From: an uncultured Mollicutes bacterium
GTDB taxonomy: Bacteria > Bacillota_I > Bacilli_A > RFN20 > CAG-826
Length of the DNA stretch: 6,387 nt
Reading direction: 5' to 3'
NCBI GenBank assembly: GCA_900550795.1
Contig: URTN01000048.1
Span: 1 to 6,387, forward strand
The notes beneath the pieces are model-generated. The model saw nothing but the letters and a program-made list of their open reading frames with translations. It was not told the DNA's origin and did not search any database. Shown here one piece after another: positions 5,901 through 6,387 of this stretch; positions within the stretch are counted from its first letter, which is position 1; each line of letters begins with the position of its first letter. The position numbers and the translations under genes are program-made.

Positions 5901-6387
5901 CGGCATTAATAAAGCCAACGTCGAAAGTCGCGTTATGGGCAACTAGAATACAATCTCCAAAGAATTCAAGAATCTTAGGAAGGAATTCTTCAATCGTAGG
6001 TTTTCCTTTAACCATGTCATCGGTAATATGGTGAACCCTAGTTGAATCATCGCTAATATGCATTTCTGGGTCGATATATTGATTTAATCTATCAACCACA
6101 CGTCCGTTTTCAACGATGATTCCGCCTATTTCGATAATCTTGTCATATCTAGCAGAAAGACCAGTAGTTTCGGTATCGAACACACAATATCTAGCGCTCT
6201 TTAAGGGAATATTTGCAGGGTTAAAGATATATTTTTGGCGCAAATCAACCATATATAATTCGCTACCATAAATCATCTTTAAGCCATATTTTTTAGCAAT
6301 ACGGTCTATTTCTTCCACATCACACATATTGCCATAGACATGTACCGGAACAATGGCAACAGTATTATCTGTAATCAACTTTTCAAG
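2959..6387 (-). CDS. polC: DNA polymerase III alpha subunit, Gram-positive PolC type (5' end cut, with abnormal N-terminal junction)
   Basis: This is the replicative polymerase of low-GC Gram-positive bacteria, with 3'-5' proofreading in the same chain. Residues are counted from the first codon in the window (6387); 1142 are visible against ~1430 in typical PolC. A DEDDh exonuclease spans ~65-235, with DTETTG (71), HNATFD (151) and HEAVYD (213). The second part of the split PHP domain follows (~280-475, GTGDCHYLDKEDKILRDIY). The polymerase core has GSRGSVGSSF, a four-Cys zinc-binding site (CPHC...CPEC, ~605-635), the catalytic block VPDIDLNF (~655), RTTGQHPGG and LDILGH (~780). The fingers contain FPRGHATAYV. 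A helix-hairpin-helix lies near PPFSVVDGLG, and the extreme C-terminus carries the beta-clamp motif QMSLF. All expected catalytic motifs downstream of the exonuclease start are intact. The first ~30 residues do not belong to PolC (see the separate entry). Confidence 0.95.
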   Translation of the reverse strand, partial: LEKLITDNTVAIVPVHVYGNMCDVEEIDRIAKKYGLKMIYGSELYMVDLRQKYIFNPANIPLKSARYCVFDTETTGLSARYDKIIEIGGIIVENGRVVDRLNQYIDPEMHISDDSTRVHHITDDMVKGKPTIEEFLPKILEFFGDCILVAHNATFDVGFINAALERAGKPPLANPIIDTIPISHYLFPEAGRHSEGAMLRNLGLKIYNEEDAHEAVYDATALNEGWQEIILRLDKEHPGITHADLDLLNIELPPKEDKDKPDYQARLNKFRAYVRHLHSYHCIALAKNQQGLKDLYRIITEGHVSYFAGVPRTPRELITKYRENLLIGSACFNSEIFEMASTRDISVLADAMKFYDYIEIQPIENYSYLLDMGRVASKEHLISLLKDIVAAAKIANKPVVGTGDCHYLDKEDKILRDIYIYAKAIGGGAHPLNPPARANKPLFENPDQHFRSTQEMIDSFKTWMDEGEAKKIIVDNSRMIASQIEQCIPVSDDLFAPNENLPHSDLKIRELCESNFKARYCGNTNPEVIKRIGEVKARLDKELNGIIDNGYAVTYYIAHCLIKMANDEPEHYIVGSRGSVGSSFAATMADITEVNALPPHYLCPHCHYFEWADPIKYKSGFDLPDKVCPECGAKMKQDGQNIPFETFLGFSADKVPDIDLNFEDESQHKAHNYTKILLGENNVFRAGTIETVAEKTAYGFVRGYFERIGKNPDSINPAYIASIASRCQGVKRTTGQHPGGIVVVPSNMSIFDFTAVQHPADDLESEWLTTHYDFRSMHDEILKLDILGHVDPMAMRYYRDLTGVKIEDIPMNDPKVLSLFVSPDALKLHSNYLGLKTGASALPEFGTDLAQRMLMESNPKTFNDLLIISGLAHGTNVWSGNAEDLILNGVTDLNGVIGCRDDIMTYLISMGVPSNMSFKIMEDVRKGRGLKPEYEAKMVEQKIPQYYIESCKKIKYLFPRGHATAYVMMAVRVAYFKLYYPLEFYAVFFSVRSDDYDIKSMIEGEDAIKAKIEELRARMDDRSNPLKNKEINIYKTLLIALEMVERGYKFENIDLYKSDAQMFVVDHENKALIPPFSVVDGLGLAAAQSIVDARSDGRKFLSKEDILKRANKLNSTNLNDLEKLGVLKGLGETNQMSLFEFF
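6298..6387 (-). other. DegT/DnrJ/EryC1/StrS aminotransferase-like fragment joined in frame to polC
   Basis: The ~30 codons before PolC read as LEKLITDNTVAIVPVHVYGN followed by MCDVEEIDRIAKK. This is the typical segment of PLP-dependent sugar aminotransferases that precedes the [I/V]YDAAHAFG block. Here the sequence continues instead with GSELYMVD, the PolC PHP strand just before the exonuclease. The PolC sequence expected at this place (an AVTDHG...FPEAY block with PHP metal ligands) is absent. The switch falls in 6267-6297, a stretch both families could encode (AKKYGLK-x-IYG), as expected for a join at short shared sequence. Confidence 0.7.

Noticed and set aside
1..6387. CRISPR array, IS element or mycoplasma code (TGA=Trp)
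   Set aside because: No regularly spaced repeats and no transposase were seen. Trp in the genes translated is encoded by TGG, with no in-frame TGA in intact genes.

Overview
The window is a low-GC bacterial segment, most likely from a Bacillota/Mycoplasmatota-type gut organism. The evidence is a Gram-positive replicative polymerase of the PolC type with an internal DnaQ exonuclease and a C-terminal clamp-binding motif, strong AAGGAG-like ribosome binding sites, and TGG for Trp with TAA stops (standard bacterial code, no sign of TGA=Trp). The lineage is an inference. Every gene I can support lies on the minus strand, so transcription runs from high to low coordinates.

Right half (2801-6387): a housekeeping block. 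polC enters from the right edge, ends at 2959, and is followed 38 bp later by a tRNA-Pro with anticodon CGG and encoded CCA, then a rho-independent terminator (2801-2828). The extreme right edge is abnormal. The first ~30 codons read as a DegT/DnrJ/EryC1/StrS-type aminotransferase, and switch in frame to PolC at a stretch both families could share (IAKKYGLK-x-IYG). The normal PHP-domain sequence of PolC is missing there. This looks like a chimeric join, either an assembly error or a real recombination.

Middle (about 1870-2800): a decayed RhuM-family gene downstream of the tRNA. It lacks its N-terminus, has a one-base deletion in an A6 run and an in-frame TAA stop. The sequence between it and the terminator has no recognisable gene.

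Left half (1-1732): two apparently intact accessory genes, a KilA-N domain protein followed by an unusual protein joining an XRE helix-turn-helix to a Vat/CatB-type xenobiotic acetyltransferase (its C-terminus runs off the window). A perfect 28-bp inverted repeat links them. One copy lies inside the KilA-N coding sequence and the other starts exactly at its stop codon, 605 bp apart. The repeat is itself a 26-bp imperfect palindrome with a central AA, the layout of serine-invertase sites. Inverting the intervening DNA would cut the KilA-N protein from 274 to 81 residues. The most interesting hypothesis in this window is therefore a phase-variable KilA-N switch upstream of an HTH-acetyltransferase gene, in a tRNA-bounded accessory region. 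No recombinase gene is visible here.
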